Of a stretch of 64,000 bases of DNA, positions 11,810 through 22,197 are shown piece by piece. The notes under the pieces are model-generated. The model saw only the letters and a list, made by a program, of their open reading frames with translations, did not search any database and was not told the origin of the DNA. Location of the stretch: contig CM043942.1 of the NCBI GenBank assembly GCA_014529385.2, positions 49,980,274-50,044,273 of the forward strand, given 5' to 3'. Both the position numbers and the translations under genes were made by a program. The stretch comes from Adiantum capillus-veneris. Taxonomy: Eukaryota > Streptophyta > Polypodiopsida > Polypodiales > Pteridaceae. Each line of letters opens with the position of its first letter. The stretch's first letter is position 1.

Positions 11810-12319
11810 TGTGATATGCTTTTAGGCATTCGATGGTTTCGTGAGCATAACCCTCTCATTGATTGGGCAGCTAATACGTTCACTTTCAATGCTAAAAGTG
11901 ACTCTCCCATTGTCATTCGTGGGGAGCAAGTTGTTCATTCTTCATCTCTCATTTCTAATGTGCAGGCGAAGAATGAAAAGAACCAGGAGAAGGAGATTCT
12001 CTCAGTCTTGTCTTCTCGAAAGCATGACGCACATGATTTGCATTATAATGATAAGCATGATCAAGATGTGATTATTGACAAGCATGATGATTTGCATGAT
12101 CAAGATGTGATTATTCACGAGCATGATGATTTGCAAGATAATGATGTGATTGTTCACAGGGATGATGGTTTAGTTGATGCTTTTTCTAGCGAAGCTAACC
12201 TCGTTGCAGATACGATCAATCACGAAGAACCGATCTTGGCTCTCGAGTCGAGGTCCAAAGAACCTCCACAGGAAGTATTGTGTATGCGCATGATTAGTCT
12301 GTACACATTGTTCGAGTGA
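11810..12319 (+). pseudogene. E1 aspartic protease, 3' half and acidic tail
   Basis: Directly after the right target duplication the retropepsin C-terminal box appears (MLLGIRWFREHNPLIDW). A spacer and three 13-residue repeats rich in His and Asp (DKHDDLHDQDVII type) follow, and the frame ends at TGA near 12317. No reverse transcriptase or integrase follows, and no 3' LTR copy of E1 is visible, so E1 is a gag-pro element or has lost its 3' part by deletion. Confidence 0.8.
12049..12165 (+). repeat. 39-bp coding tandem repeat (three units)
   Basis: Period 39 bp, e.g. GATGTGATTATT spaced 39 bp apart at about 12065 and 12104, with a degenerate third unit near 12143. Translation gives units of the DKHDDLHDQDVII type. 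The repeat keeps frame. Confidence 0.85.
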
Positions 12320-12708
12320 AACAGTGTAAAGGCATAGCCTAGTAGGGTATATGTGCTGGATATACTATGGGGCTATGCGATGAGAAGATACATACGAACA
12401 CTAGATTGCTTCACTCAATTTAATGGTGTGATCAGGCAATGCTTTGCTAAACATACTATGGAACCATGTATTACGTTGTGAGAAACCAGCATCGGATTGA
12501 TTTGGCAACACGACACACTTGAGCACTTTTTGCACTGGGCACCAACTGACCTATGCACATTGTCAGTTGATTGATGTATAAGACCCCTCTTTTGTGTTAG
12601 CGGATGAGTATCTGCCAAGTGCAACGGAAGGGTTTAAGGATTTAGCTCAAATCTAGTACTTCGCATAAATACTAGGTTACTTCACTTTGAGAGGGAAGCT
12701 GAACTGAA

Positions 12709-12712
<4 letters not shown>

Positions 12713-12798
<86 letters not shown>
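12713..12798 (+). repeat. (AG)43 microsatellite
   Basis: 86 bp of uninterrupted AG, the longest perfect dinucleotide run in the window. Confidence 0.98.
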
Positions 12799-12799
<1 letters not shown>

Positions 12800-13331
12800 A
12801 CAATGCATGTTGGGTCCCAATCACCCTCTAGGGCCCCTTGCTCTGTTGCCAGAGTAAGTACTTGCTTTGATTACTTGTAGAAATGCTGTTGCAATGGTTA
12901 AATGCTGGTTTGGTGCAAAAACGTTGGGCTGAACTGATGCAAAAATGCTAGGTTGAATTGATGCAATCTGCAAACGCTAGGGTTGTGAGGTGCCGTGGGC
13001 GCTAGATCTGCTACTGCTGATAATACTTCTTGGAACTTGTAAGCAAGAGAAGGGCAATTGCTGGCCCTTGTAGGTGAGGGGCTGATCTACCAAGTTGCTG
13101 CAAGAAACACGGATCCTTTGTAAAACGTTGGGGATGGGTAAACTCCTATGCTGGCATGAGGTTTTAAGATCCTAAAAACTGGAGGCCAAGTGGCTCTATT
13201 ATAGTTTTAGCCATTTGCCCTATTTATCTTTAGAAATGTCATTTCAAAGTCACTTATTAATAAATGACTTAAGTGACTATTCATGTCTGTATGCTGAAGT
13301 GACTGTATAGTGCAAGTAAGGGTTTGTGACT

Positions 13332-13336
13332 ATGAC
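13332..13336 (+). repeat. target-site duplication ATGAC (left) of E3
   Basis: ATGAC flanks the E3 5' LTR here and recurs at 23271-23275 after the 3' LTR. Confidence 0.9.
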
Positions 13337-13895
13337 TGTCACAAACTGCTGACGTGTCAAAGCCTAAAGAATGGAGCCAACTTGCAAATGCTGGCCGAGG
13401 GGCCTAAACCCTAAGAAGAACAAGTAAAAGAAGAAGTCCTACCAACTTATGGGGACCCGTTCGATGGGGCCCCAAGTGACATAAAGGATTAAAATAAAGC
13501 AGGACCCACATACGCAAAAACTGATGACGTGGCAGATTTTCGAAAATTGCGTTGGCATGATGACGTGGGAGGCTGTACGGATTTCCGCATTTTGCGTTGG
13601 TTGATGACGTGGCAGCTGTACGGATTTCCGTGATTTACGATGGCAGCTTTTTGGCTTTGCTTTTGGACCAGATGCTTTTGAGTTTGAAGGCTTTTTACTG
13701 TAAACTGCTTTTGGGGCCTAGGGCGCTTTAAATATGTGCGAAGGGCTCATTCTTGGCATGCTTCTTGGAGAAGGTGCGGAGTCTGGAGTACTGGCTTGTA
13801 CTTTGTTGATGCAATATAAAGAAATACCGAAAGGGGTGCCAAGGTTTGGGGCCAATACTCTTTGGGGTGAATTCCGCCACTCTGTGTCGCGTGTC

Positions 13896-13932
<37 letters not shown>

Positions 13933-14009
13933 GTTCAGTTGTTATTGAAGTGCTAAAAGTCTGCTTAGTCTGTTCTTTTCTATTGGCACGTGGTGCCCGT
14001 CTTGTGACA
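13337..14009 (+). repeat. E3 5' LTR
   Basis: Matches 22606-23270. It has TGATGACGTGGCAG-type motifs, a TTTAAATAT TATA-like box near 13727, the shared block TAAAGAAATACCGAAAGGGG near 13817 and a (TC)n run at about 13900-13930. It ends CTTGTGACA. Confidence 0.93.
13522..13615 (+). promoter_or_regulatory. repeated TGACGTGG boxes in E3 LTR U3
   Basis: TGATGACGTGGCAG occurs at 13522-13535 and 13602-13615, with TGACGTGGGA at 13561-13570 between them and GCTGACGTGTCA near 13348. ACGT-core TGACGTGG is a known plant bZIP (TGA/G-box hybrid) binding sequence. The 3' LTR keeps the motifs. A role as an enhancer is inferred. Confidence 0.5.
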
Positions 14010-14010
14010 G

Positions 14011-14022
14011 TGGTATCAGAGC
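14011..14022 (+). promoter_or_regulatory. E3 primer binding site
   Basis: TGGTATCAGAGC, the canonical plant initiator-tRNA-Met complement, one base after the LTR end. Confidence 0.92.
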
Positions 14023-14382
14023 ATCAGGCGTGTGCTCTTCTGAAAGCATACCGGTCCTACAAAAGAGCAGACAGAGCTATTGGAATTTTATTCCAGGTAT
14101 CTTCGCCCTCCAACCCGGACTTATTAGCCACTCCCACCCTTACTTCATCGCGCATCGGGCGCTGTCACAAAACGGGAGCGTACACGAGCACTTAGAAAAT
14201 CTGAAAATTATAATTCTTTGAAAAACATGAGAGAAGGGAGAAGATCGACACAGTATTGGGGACCGGAACATCTTCTGGTCCCCCCCCCCCCGTTCAGAGA
14301 GTATTCTTTTATTCAGGGAGAATTCTTATACAGGCACGAGAACCCGAGGAAACCCCTCCGTTCTGTAGTCTTAGACCCGAAG

Positions 14383-14514
14383 GTCGTGCTTTCCCGTAAA
14401 GGGCTTGGGCACAAGGCCGTTCCTTCCCGTGAGGGACTTAAGCGCGAAGCCGTACTTTCCCGTAAGGGACTTAGGCGTGAAGCCGTACTTCCCGTGAAGG
14501 GCCTTCCCTTGAGA
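14383..14514 (+). repeat. 33-bp tandem repeat, four units
   Basis: Units begin at 14383, 14416, 14449 and 14482, each of the form GCCGTACTTTCCCGTAAGGG followed by about 13 bp. The exact 33-bp spacing keeps a reading frame: 11-residue units such as AVLSRKGLRRE on plus, and an equally open frame on minus. Confidence 0.9.
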
Positions 14515-15470
14515 TGGGAGATTCCTGCAAAACAAACCACACAAAGGAGCAATTCTCAATGCGTATCAACACCTTATACCTGTCGCTCCTTGCTCGGAGA
14601 ATCAACCTCCGTACTCAGTCGTCACACGAGCACTTGCAAATTCCGTCGCCAGTCTCTGCTCCAGAATCCCAGCGCTTGCACTTCTTGCTGCTTCCGGCTC
14701 CTCCAAACTAAAACGCTGGCTACCCTTTTATAGGGTCTGACACCCGACAGGAATAGGGGTCCAAAAGCAGAGCTTGGCGCTACTAGAGAGAGGAGAGAGA
14801 AAATCGTGTTTTCTAGAGAGAGGAGAGAGAGAGAGAGATCGCAATTCAGCCCCCCTGCGTTGGTTTTAGCGCTGGCTTTTTCTATAAGAGCCTTGCTTGC
14901 TTTATTATATTAATAAAAGTGATCGGTCACTTTATAAAATAAAGTGTGAACCTGTTCAAACTTTAAAAACTCACTCAGTTAGTGAAAACAATGCTACACG
15001 GACACATTCCAGGCGTCCCTGGGTGCAGGACACGACACAGATGCAATGCAGACACAGACTCCTCGCGGGAAAACATCTGTCCTCCCGCGACTGTTCCTGC
15101 TTTTCGTAAAAAGCTTCATTGAACCCATCTTTATTCTTGTGCTTGCATTCTTACGCGTATTTTCTTACTCAGTTCGGATTTCCTCCTTAGCATACGGGAT
15201 GCCCCCTTACTGATGCACCCGTCACCCATCATGTGACGCATTAGAGGCACTCGTAACCCGGCCCTTTCCACCGAACTTACGGAAACTCCTTCGTGATGTT
15301 TACCGTCACCCATCAAATGACACATCAGAGTTGTCCGTTCCTGATGGCAGTTCCTGTAGCTACAATCTTTTTAACAGTTTTTAGTGCACATAATAAAATA
15401 TCCTAAAAAAGAGATTTAATCATTAAAAATAAGAAAATAGTCCAATTAGCAACAGGCGCGCTCCCGTCTT

Positions 15471-15475
15471 CACCG
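15471..15475 (+). repeat. target-site duplication CACCG (left) of copia
   Basis: CACCG precedes the copia 5' LTR and recurs at 20760-20764 after the 3' LTR. Confidence 0.95.
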
Positions 15476-15757
15476 TGTTAGGGAATAAAGGCCTAAGTGC
15501 CTTGTACTTATTAACTTATAAGTTAAAAATCTTATAAGTGAGGGGGCCCAAGTGTGAATGGCCCCCTAGTCACTTACTCATATACTCAAAGGTCAAGCCC
15601 AAAATGTGACAATCGTGACTTTTCCCAAAAACTTCTACGAGCTCTCTCTCTCTCTCACGTTTTCTCTCTGCGTGTGCTTCTTCTGCGCCACTCTCCTCTT
15701 CTCCTTCACTCTCATTGTATAGAATAGCAAGTGGGCTCTCTCTCCTGCTCCCCCACA
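15476..15757 (+). repeat. copia 5' LTR
   Basis: 282 bp, TG...CA ends. It has paired TTATAAGT and ATCTTATAAG stretches near 15515-15540 and a (TC)n run near 15640-15655. The minus-strand open frame it contains is a by-product. Confidence 0.97.
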
Positions 15758-15759
15758 CA

Positions 15760-15771
15760 TGGTATCAGAGC
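15760..15771 (+). promoter_or_regulatory. copia primer binding site
   Basis: TGGTATCAGAGC, two bases after the LTR end, complementary to plant initiator tRNA-Met. Confidence 0.95.
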
Positions 15772-16311
15772 TTTAGGGTTTCCAAGAGAGCCATTTTCGC
15801 AACACAGATCAGAATTCTGTTCTTGCTCACTGCGGGAAGGATATTCAACCGTTTTCGATCAACTCTGTCGCGAAGGGATCCTCTCACCGTGTAGAATCGA
15901 CCTCCGGTGACAGTTTCCCCAAAATTAGGGTTTCAAAAACTGGCGAACAGCAGCCTATTTCTGCTGAAATTGACCAATTTCGGGGTCAATTTGATGCAAT
16001 TTCATTAGGGCAAGTCTCACAGGTCAATCTTACAGGTGTTTCCACCAATGAGGTTCTGAAAATTCAGCAAAACAGGTGTTTACAGGTCTGATTTTTGCCC
16101 CAAAACAGGGAATTTCAGCAAGCAAATGATGTATACACCTTGTGGAAACCTTTGGTAAGGGTTTGGCAATGAATGTACGCCGTTTTGGGGTGATTTCGCG
16201 TGAAATTTGCTCGCTGTTTTTTGTAACAGCAAGCTGTTTTTTGCCCGATTGCGCACATTTGGGCGTGTTTAGGTCTGCAAAACAGGGTTTCAGTGTTTGC
16301 AATCACTCAGA

Positions 16312-17583
16312 ATGGCTTCTAGCAGTGAAAGTGGCAATTTGTTGCACATTCGCAAGCTTGAAGGTGCCCATAACTTTGCTATATGGAAGAAGCAATGTTA
16401 TAATGTGATGTTGCAGAAGAAACAGGCGAAACCTATTAAGTTACAGGGTGTGAAACCGGTTGATACGGAGGTTGAAGAATGGGAAGAAGTGGACGAGTTG
16501 GCTCGCTCCACGATCATGCTTTCGGTGTCTGACAATTTACTCTTCAATGTAGAGAATGAGCAGACAGCATGGGGCATGTGGAAGCGCTTAGACGAGTTGT
16601 ATGCACAGCAGAGTGCTGCCAGTAAAGTGTATTGGCTTAAGAAGCTTATGGATCTCCGCATGAAGGAGGGCACGCACATGTCAGTGCACCTCAATGAATT
16701 CAATTCTATTTTCAGCCAACTGACAGAGCTGAAATTCACGATTGATGAGGAGTTCAAAGCTACTTTTCTGCTATGCACATTGCCCGAGAGTTGGGATGTA
16801 TTCCGGACAGCTCTTAGTAACTCAAGTGCATCACTTAAGTATGCAGATGTAGAGAGTTCTCTCTTGATGGAAGAGATGAACAGGAAGAACACCACAGGTG
16901 GGTCTTCTAATGCATTGCACTTGAGAGGCAGGTCTCAACAGAGGGAGAAATCTGACAGTAAGGACAGGGCACGCAACAAATCTCGTAGGAAAGATGTTGT
17001 GTGTCATCATTGTGGAAAGAAAGGGCATTATAAACGGGAATGCTATGAGTGGAAGAAAGAGAAGAACAAGGGTGCTGAAACTGATGCAAAGGACAAGGGA
17101 AATGCCAAGAAGAGCACTGTGTTGATTGAGGAAATCAATGTTGCTAGTAGCTGTGACAGTGACAGCAGCACTGATGTACTCAATGCCTCCTCTGTGGACG
17201 CACATACCCTTGCTATGGGTTTCGATGTGAACATGCATACTTGGATTCTTGATTCAGGTGCCTCCTTTCATGTAACACCTCATAGGGATTGGTTTACACA
17301 GTACTCAGGTGAGGTGCAGGGCACTGTTTATTTGGGAGATAACTATGCATGTGACATTGCAGGTATTGGCAATGTCTAGTTTTCCTTTGCTGATGGTATG
17401 ACTTTTGTTTTGCACAAAGTGCGCCATGTGCCACAACTCAAGAAGAGTTTGATTAGTACAGGGCAGCTAGATGATGCAGGCTATCACACCACTTTTGGTG
17501 ATAGCAAGTGGAAAATTTGTAAAGGGGCCCGGATTGTAGCCAAGGGTTGTAAATCGGACACTTTGTATCTTGCATGTATCTAG
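16312..17583 (+). pseudogene. copia gag and protease with internal TAG
   Basis: I prefer the ATG at 16312 (MASSSESGNLLHIRKLEG) to the TTG five codons upstream. The UBN2-type Gag region follows (AIWKKQCYNVML, then LYAQQSAASKVYWLKKLMDL), then a CX2CX4HX4C knuckle (CHHCGKKGHYKREC, 17002-17043). The protease box WILDSGASFHVTP has its catalytic Asp codon at 17251. TAG at 17377 interrupts the frame, which then stays open to TAG at 17581, where reading must shift to reach integrase. Gag packages RNA and the protease matures the polyprotein. Confidence 0.9.
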
Positions 17584-20398
17584 TGTGCGTGACCATGTTG
17601 TCGCCGTAACCGAGCAGCCAAGTGTTTCTTTGTGGCATGGCCGGTTGGGACACATGAGTAAAAGAGGAATGGAAACTTTGTCTCGTTGTGGTTATTTGCC
17701 GTGTTTGAGGTATGCTGATTTTTCTCATTGTGAGCACTGTATTTATGGTAAGCACAGTCAAACACCGCACAAAAGGTCTCTTTCTTTGAAGTCTGACAGG
17801 TTAGACTTAGTGCATTCCGATGTATGTGAAATGCCACAGTTGTCCTTAGGGGGAAAGAAATATTTTGTCTCGTTTATCGATGATGCTACACGTAAGGTGT
17901 GGGTGTATCCAATACGTGCTAAAAGCGATGTTTTGGATACTTTCAAGAAGTTTCTTGCGTTTGTTGAGAATCAAACTGACAAGAAGCTTAGGTCTTTGCG
18001 CTCAGACAATGGGGGGGAGTATGTATCAAAAGCATTTATTGACTTTTGTGCCACTAAAGGTATTAAAAGAGAGCTCACGGCTCCTTTTAATCCCTCTCAG
18101 AATGGAGTTGCAGAGAAGTTGAACCGGACTATCCAAGAGAAAGTTCGGAGTATGCTGTCACATGCTGCATTACCTCATGGTTTTTGGGCAGAAGCTGTGC
18201 AAACAGCTATTCACTTGATTAATCGCTCACCTAGCAAGGCTTTGGGTGGAAAGGTGCCTGAGGAGGTGTGGTCTGGCAAGCCACCCTCATATGCACATTT
18301 AAGAGTGTTTGGTTGTGAGGCCTATGTTCACATCCGGAGTGAATTGCGCACCAAACTAGAATCAAAGTCTCATAAATGCATTTTCCTAGGATATGGTGAG
18401 GATGGTGAAATGGGGTATAGATTATGGGATCCCGCATTACGGAAAATCATACGTAGCAATGATGTCATCTTCAATGAGAATTGCATGCACAAACAGCCCA
18501 CAAAGGTCGAGGAAGTGCGCCGGGTTGTTTTTCGTGAAGATGTTACATATGGACAGCCAAGAAGGCCCAATGTTCAGCAGCCTTTACATGCTGAAAATGG
18601 TGCTGAAAATCAGCCATTAGCTGCTGAAAATCAGCCCCAACAAGTTGCCATTGATGCACCACAGGTAGGGGAACAGGTTGATGCTCCTAGACCGCCCGTT
18701 GTTGCGATGCAACCGGCTGAACAGCCTGCTGTTTTTTATGGTTTACAGGCTGAAAATCCACCTGTTATGGATCATTGGGTGCGTAGGTCTACTCGGGTGA
18801 CAAGGCCCCCCGATAGATATGAACCGTCTTTGGACTATGTCATGCTTACTGATTGTGGTGAGCCGTCTTGCTATAAAGAGGCTATGCAACGGGAAGACAG
18901 TAAGAAATGGTTTCGGAAATGCAGTCTTTGGAGAAAAACCATACATGGGACTTGGTTGATTTGCCTAAAGGGCATAAGGCTCTGCCATGTAAATGGGTTT
19001 ACAAGACCAAGGTCACATCTGATGCTTCTTCTAAGTACAAGGCACGTTTGGTTGCTAAAGGGTACAAGCAAAAGCATGGTGTGGATTTTGATGAGATTTT
19101 TTCTCCTGTTGTAAAGCTTGCCACATTACGTCTTGTTTTAGGCCTGGTTGCTTCTGAAGATATGGAGTTAAAGCAAATGGATGTCAAAACAGCGTTTTTG
19201 CATGGCGATTTGCTTGAGATGATCTATATGATGCAGCCAGAAGGTTTTGTGTCAAAGGGGCAAGAGAAGAAAGTATGTAGACTCTTGAAGAGCTTGTATG
19301 GTTTGAAACAGTCTCCCCGTGCATGGTATCACAAGTTTGATACATTCATGAGGTCTCAAGGATACAAAAGAAGTAATTCTGATCACTGTTTGTATATCAA
19401 AACGGCAAGTGATGGATCTCGTCTATTGCTGATTTTGTATGTTGATGACATGCTTATTGCGGGTAAAAATGTCACGGAGTTGGATGCATTACAGCAAAGC
19501 TTAAAGAATCGCTTTGACATGAAGGATCTTGGTGATGCTAATCATATTTTGGGCATGCGTATCTCTCGAGATAGACCTAACAGGCGTCTGTATCTATCTC
19601 AACGAGATTATGTTAATAAGGTGCTACATCGTTTTCATATGGATGGGGGAAAGGCACTTGGTACTCCGCTGCCTCCATATGTAAAACTGACTGCACATGA
19701 CTGCCCAAACACAGATGATATGCGGGCTGAAATGGCCAAGATTCCTTATGCATCAGCCGTTGGCAGTTTGATGTATGCTATGGTTGCTACACCGTCCGGA
19801 CATTGCATTTGCGGTGGGAGTAGTAAGCAGGTACATGAGCAATCCTGGCAAAAAGCATTGGGAAGCAGTGAAGTGTATCTTGAGATACTTGAAAGGCACT
19901 AAAGACTTGTGCATTTGTTTTGGGAAGAGTGAGACATCTGTGCATGGCTTTACAGATGCAGATTTTGCTGGACATCCAGATTGTAGGAAGTCTACCTCTG
20001 GATATGTGTTTACATTCACAGGAGGTGCAATTTCTTGGATTTCTAGACTGCAAAAATGTGTTGCTTTGTCTACCACTGAGGCTGAGTATGTGGCTGCCAC
20101 TGAGGCATGCAAAGAAGCTTTGTGGCTCATGCGTTTGGTAGAAGAGCTTGGCATTAAGTCACCGGTTCCTGTGCTACACTGTGATAGTCAGAGTGCTATT
20201 ATGCTTGCAAGGAATCTTGTTTTTCATGCCAAGACAAAGCACATAGAGGTGAAGTATCATTTTATCAGGAGTGTGCTTGATGACAAGAGCATTACACTTG
20301 TCAAGGTGCACACAGATGACAATCCTGCAGATCTTTTGACCAAGAGTCTTCCAGCAGAGCGGTTTGCATATTGCCGTCAGATGATGGGTGTTGGATGA
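17570..20398 (+). pseudogene. copia integrase-RT-RNase H, frameshifted
   Basis: The integrase frame begins with the GAG-pre zinc region (LWHGRLGHMSKRGMETL, CEHCIYGKH) and a D-D-E core (VHSDVCEMP, RSDNGGEYVS, NGVAEKLNRT). The frame ends at 19114, and reading shifts near 18890 into RT (WVYKTKVTSDASSKYKARLV, catalytic LYVDDMLIAG near 19435). It shifts again near 19790 into RNase H (TDADFAGHPDCRKSTSGY, STTEAEYVA) and stops at 20396. All domains are full length, and the two late breaks look like small indels. Integrase lies before RT, as expected for copia. Confidence 0.92.
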
Positions 20399-20466
20399 GT
20401 AAGTGCATGATCAGTTGATGTATCATAGTTAGCTGATTCTTTGATCTCCCAAGGTACATTGCCTTT

Positions 20467-20477
20467 AGGTGGGAGGT
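20467..20477 (+). promoter_or_regulatory. copia polypurine tract
   Basis: AGGTGGGAGGT lies directly before the 3' LTR start at 20478. Confidence 0.85.
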
Positions 20478-20759
20478 TGTTAGGGAATAAAGGCCTAAGT
20501 GCCTTGTACTTATTAACTTATAAGTTAAAAATCTTATAAGTGAGGGGGCCCAAGTGTGAATGGCCCCCTAGTCACTTACTCATATACTCAAAGGTCAAGC
20601 CCAAAATGTGACAATCGTGACTTTTCCCAAAAACTTCTACGAGCTCTCTCTCTCTCTCACGTTTTCTCTCTGCGTGTGCTTCTTCTGCGCCACTCTCCTC
20701 TTCTCCTTCACTCTCATTGCATAGAATAGCAAGTGGGCTCTCTCTCCTGCTCCCCCACA
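20478..20759 (+). repeat. copia 3' LTR
   Basis: 282 bp, identical to the 5' LTR except for one C/T site. The target duplication CACCG follows at 20760-20764. Confidence 0.97.
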
Positions 20760-20764
20760 CACCG

Positions 20765-21025
20765 CTGATGTCTTACAGGGCATAAGCCATTAATATCACT
20801 TGCAAGAGAAGGATCCAAGATTTGTTTCAAGTCACTGTTTTTCTCAAAAGCAGTGCCATGCAGATGTTGATGTCTACAGCTACCAAGTAGCACACTCCAA
20901 GGACTTGGCAAGCTTTCAAGAAAATTTTTGCCCGAAGTTCTATGGTTTCTGACATCTTCCTTCAGAGTGCAACTTTTGGCAGAGTGTGGTATCCTGAAAT
21001 GCTTGCCATGGAAAACCCAAGCAGA
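20765..21025 (-). pseudogene. minus-strand open stretch inside E3 (possible captured gene piece)
   Basis: Read on minus from about 21025 to 20762, one frame stays open (residues include SGKNFLESLPSPWSVLLGS and GTAFEKNSDLKQILDPSLAS). If the copia insert is removed, this frame would meet TGA a few bases inside the CACCG junction. It has no recognisable domain. E3 has no coding need for it, so a transduced host fragment is possible, but chance is not excluded for about 87 codons. Confidence 0.3.
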
Positions 21026-21477
21026 TTATATCTTGAAATTTCTTGACATCTCTCAGTAGATGTCTTTTCGAGCAGATGACCTTGGAGGCTTAGTGTGATT
21101 GCTATCTTGGGACTACCATTGTCGCCAAAGAAACACTGTTTGTCCAAGAGCTGATGGACCATGCTGTGCTCGGCTACGACCCTATGGAATGAACCTAACC
21201 CTAATTTTTTTGGTGCAGGTTTTAGGATGGAAAGTCAGTCGACTTTTCGAGCTCGACTGATGTCGAGATTGCTTTTTAAGTTTGAATTTTGTGTGAGAAT
21301 CTGTTTGAGAGCTTGTTTGGTGATCGTGTTTGGAATTTGTTTGAAATGGATGCTATCTGTTTTAAACCTGTCTTGGTGCCGATTTGAATTGTTTAACTCT
21401 GGTTTTAATACTGGTTTCAATGATTGGTGATTTTACTCCCGGGTGGAGAAGTGAGAAATACTGTTTGGTATTGTTTG

Positions 21478-21840
21478 ACCTCGGAATGGCGCAGGTCGAT
21501 GCTTGGGGAGCGTTATGTTGTATGCTAGAAAACCTCCGAACGACGCAGGCCGATGCCTGGGGAGCGTTTGGTTGAATGCTTGTAAAATAATTGTTGTTGT
21601 GACTCCCGGCCGGAACCTGGATGGTTATACGGGAGGAGTATTAAGAAGATGAGCAGTGGTTACTCTCAGCACCTCCAAATGACGCAGGTGCGGTCTGGGG
21701 GGGCGTTTGGTTGTAAAAGGCCTCTATATCTCCCGGCCCGTACCTTTTTAGGTTATGCGGGAGGAGTGATGAGGGAGTCGTTGAATATCTCCCGGCTCGG
21801 ACCTTGTTAGGTTATGCGGGAGGAGTGTTCAACGGCTTTA
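21478..21840 (+). repeat. two interleaved GC-rich repeat types in E3
   Basis: Type A (ACCTCCGAACGACGCAGG... GGGGAGCGTTTGG) occurs near 21478, 21531 and 21672. Type B (CTCCCGG...GGTTATGCGGGAGGAG) occurs near 21602, 21730 and 21787. Each type B unit has CTCCCG and CGGGAG ends that could pair as a small stem. The units are about 50 bp and imperfect. Confidence 0.75.
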
Positions 21841-22197
21841 TGTTTCTATGTCTTGTAACATGCATATGTAAGCATTTTGTTGCATTGTGATGTGCCAGCT
21901 ACTGAATATTCCTAATTGGATGAGATTGCTTGGGTATGTAATTTTTTAGTGCATCAAGACACCCGTGGAAGATCAGTACGGTCTGGGTGTGATAGCTAAT
22001 TTTACTACGCCGGAATATCAAGAGTTCCGATCTGGACGAAAGGAGAAGCTAACTCCTTGATCAAAAGAGCAGAAAGGAGAAGCTAACTCCTTAATAAAAA
22101 GAGCAAACTGATTGTCCCTCGGAAATTTTTGAGCTAACTTGAGTTGTTTTGCAGACATGCTGTAATCGCGAACGATTACTCTCCTTCAAGAAGGGGC

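Larger units (their letters stand above)
12320..13336. other. intergenic stretch between E1 and E3
   Basis: No gene is recognised. It holds the long (AG)43 tract and a GT-rich AAATGCTGG-type degenerate repeat near 12890-12960. A short ATG-led stretch at about 12803-12852 followed by GTAAGT could be a small first exon but has no other support. Confidence 0.4.
14010..15475 (+). other. E3 internal region, left part
   Basis: There is no gag-like domain. It holds an 11-bp-stem hairpin (14258-14283), a C12 run (14280-14291), the 33-bp repeat array, GA-rich runs near 14790-14840, and a degenerate roughly 100-bp duplication around CCGTCACCCATCA (about 15208 and 15305). The longest plus frame (14218-14733) covers the repeat array and has no known domain. 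It may be only a by-product of the repeats. Confidence 0.6.
15476..20759 (+). mobile_element. Ty1/copia element, recently inserted into E3
   Basis: 5284 bp with 282-bp LTRs (TGTTAGGGAATAAAGG...CCCCCACA), a perfect CACCG duplication, initiator-Met primer site and polypurine tract. The internal order gag-PR-IN-RT-RH is diagnostic of Ty1/copia. The two LTRs differ at a single base (T/C near 15718 versus 20720), so insertion is very recent. Even so, coding carries a TAG and at least three frame changes, so this copy was either already defective when it inserted or contains sequencing errors. Confidence 0.97.

Noticed and set aside
12803-12852. Possible mini first exon ending at GTAAGT, considered as the missing CPP1 start
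   Set aside because: Only 16-17 codons with no transit-peptide character, and the splice would have to jump over E3. No support.
14258-14291. Hairpin plus C-run as a transcription terminator
   Set aside because: Rho-independent terminators are bacterial, and this lies inside a plant LTR element.
16398-16895. 165-codon minus frame
   Set aside because: It lies opposite copia gag. It is a shadow of the real frame.
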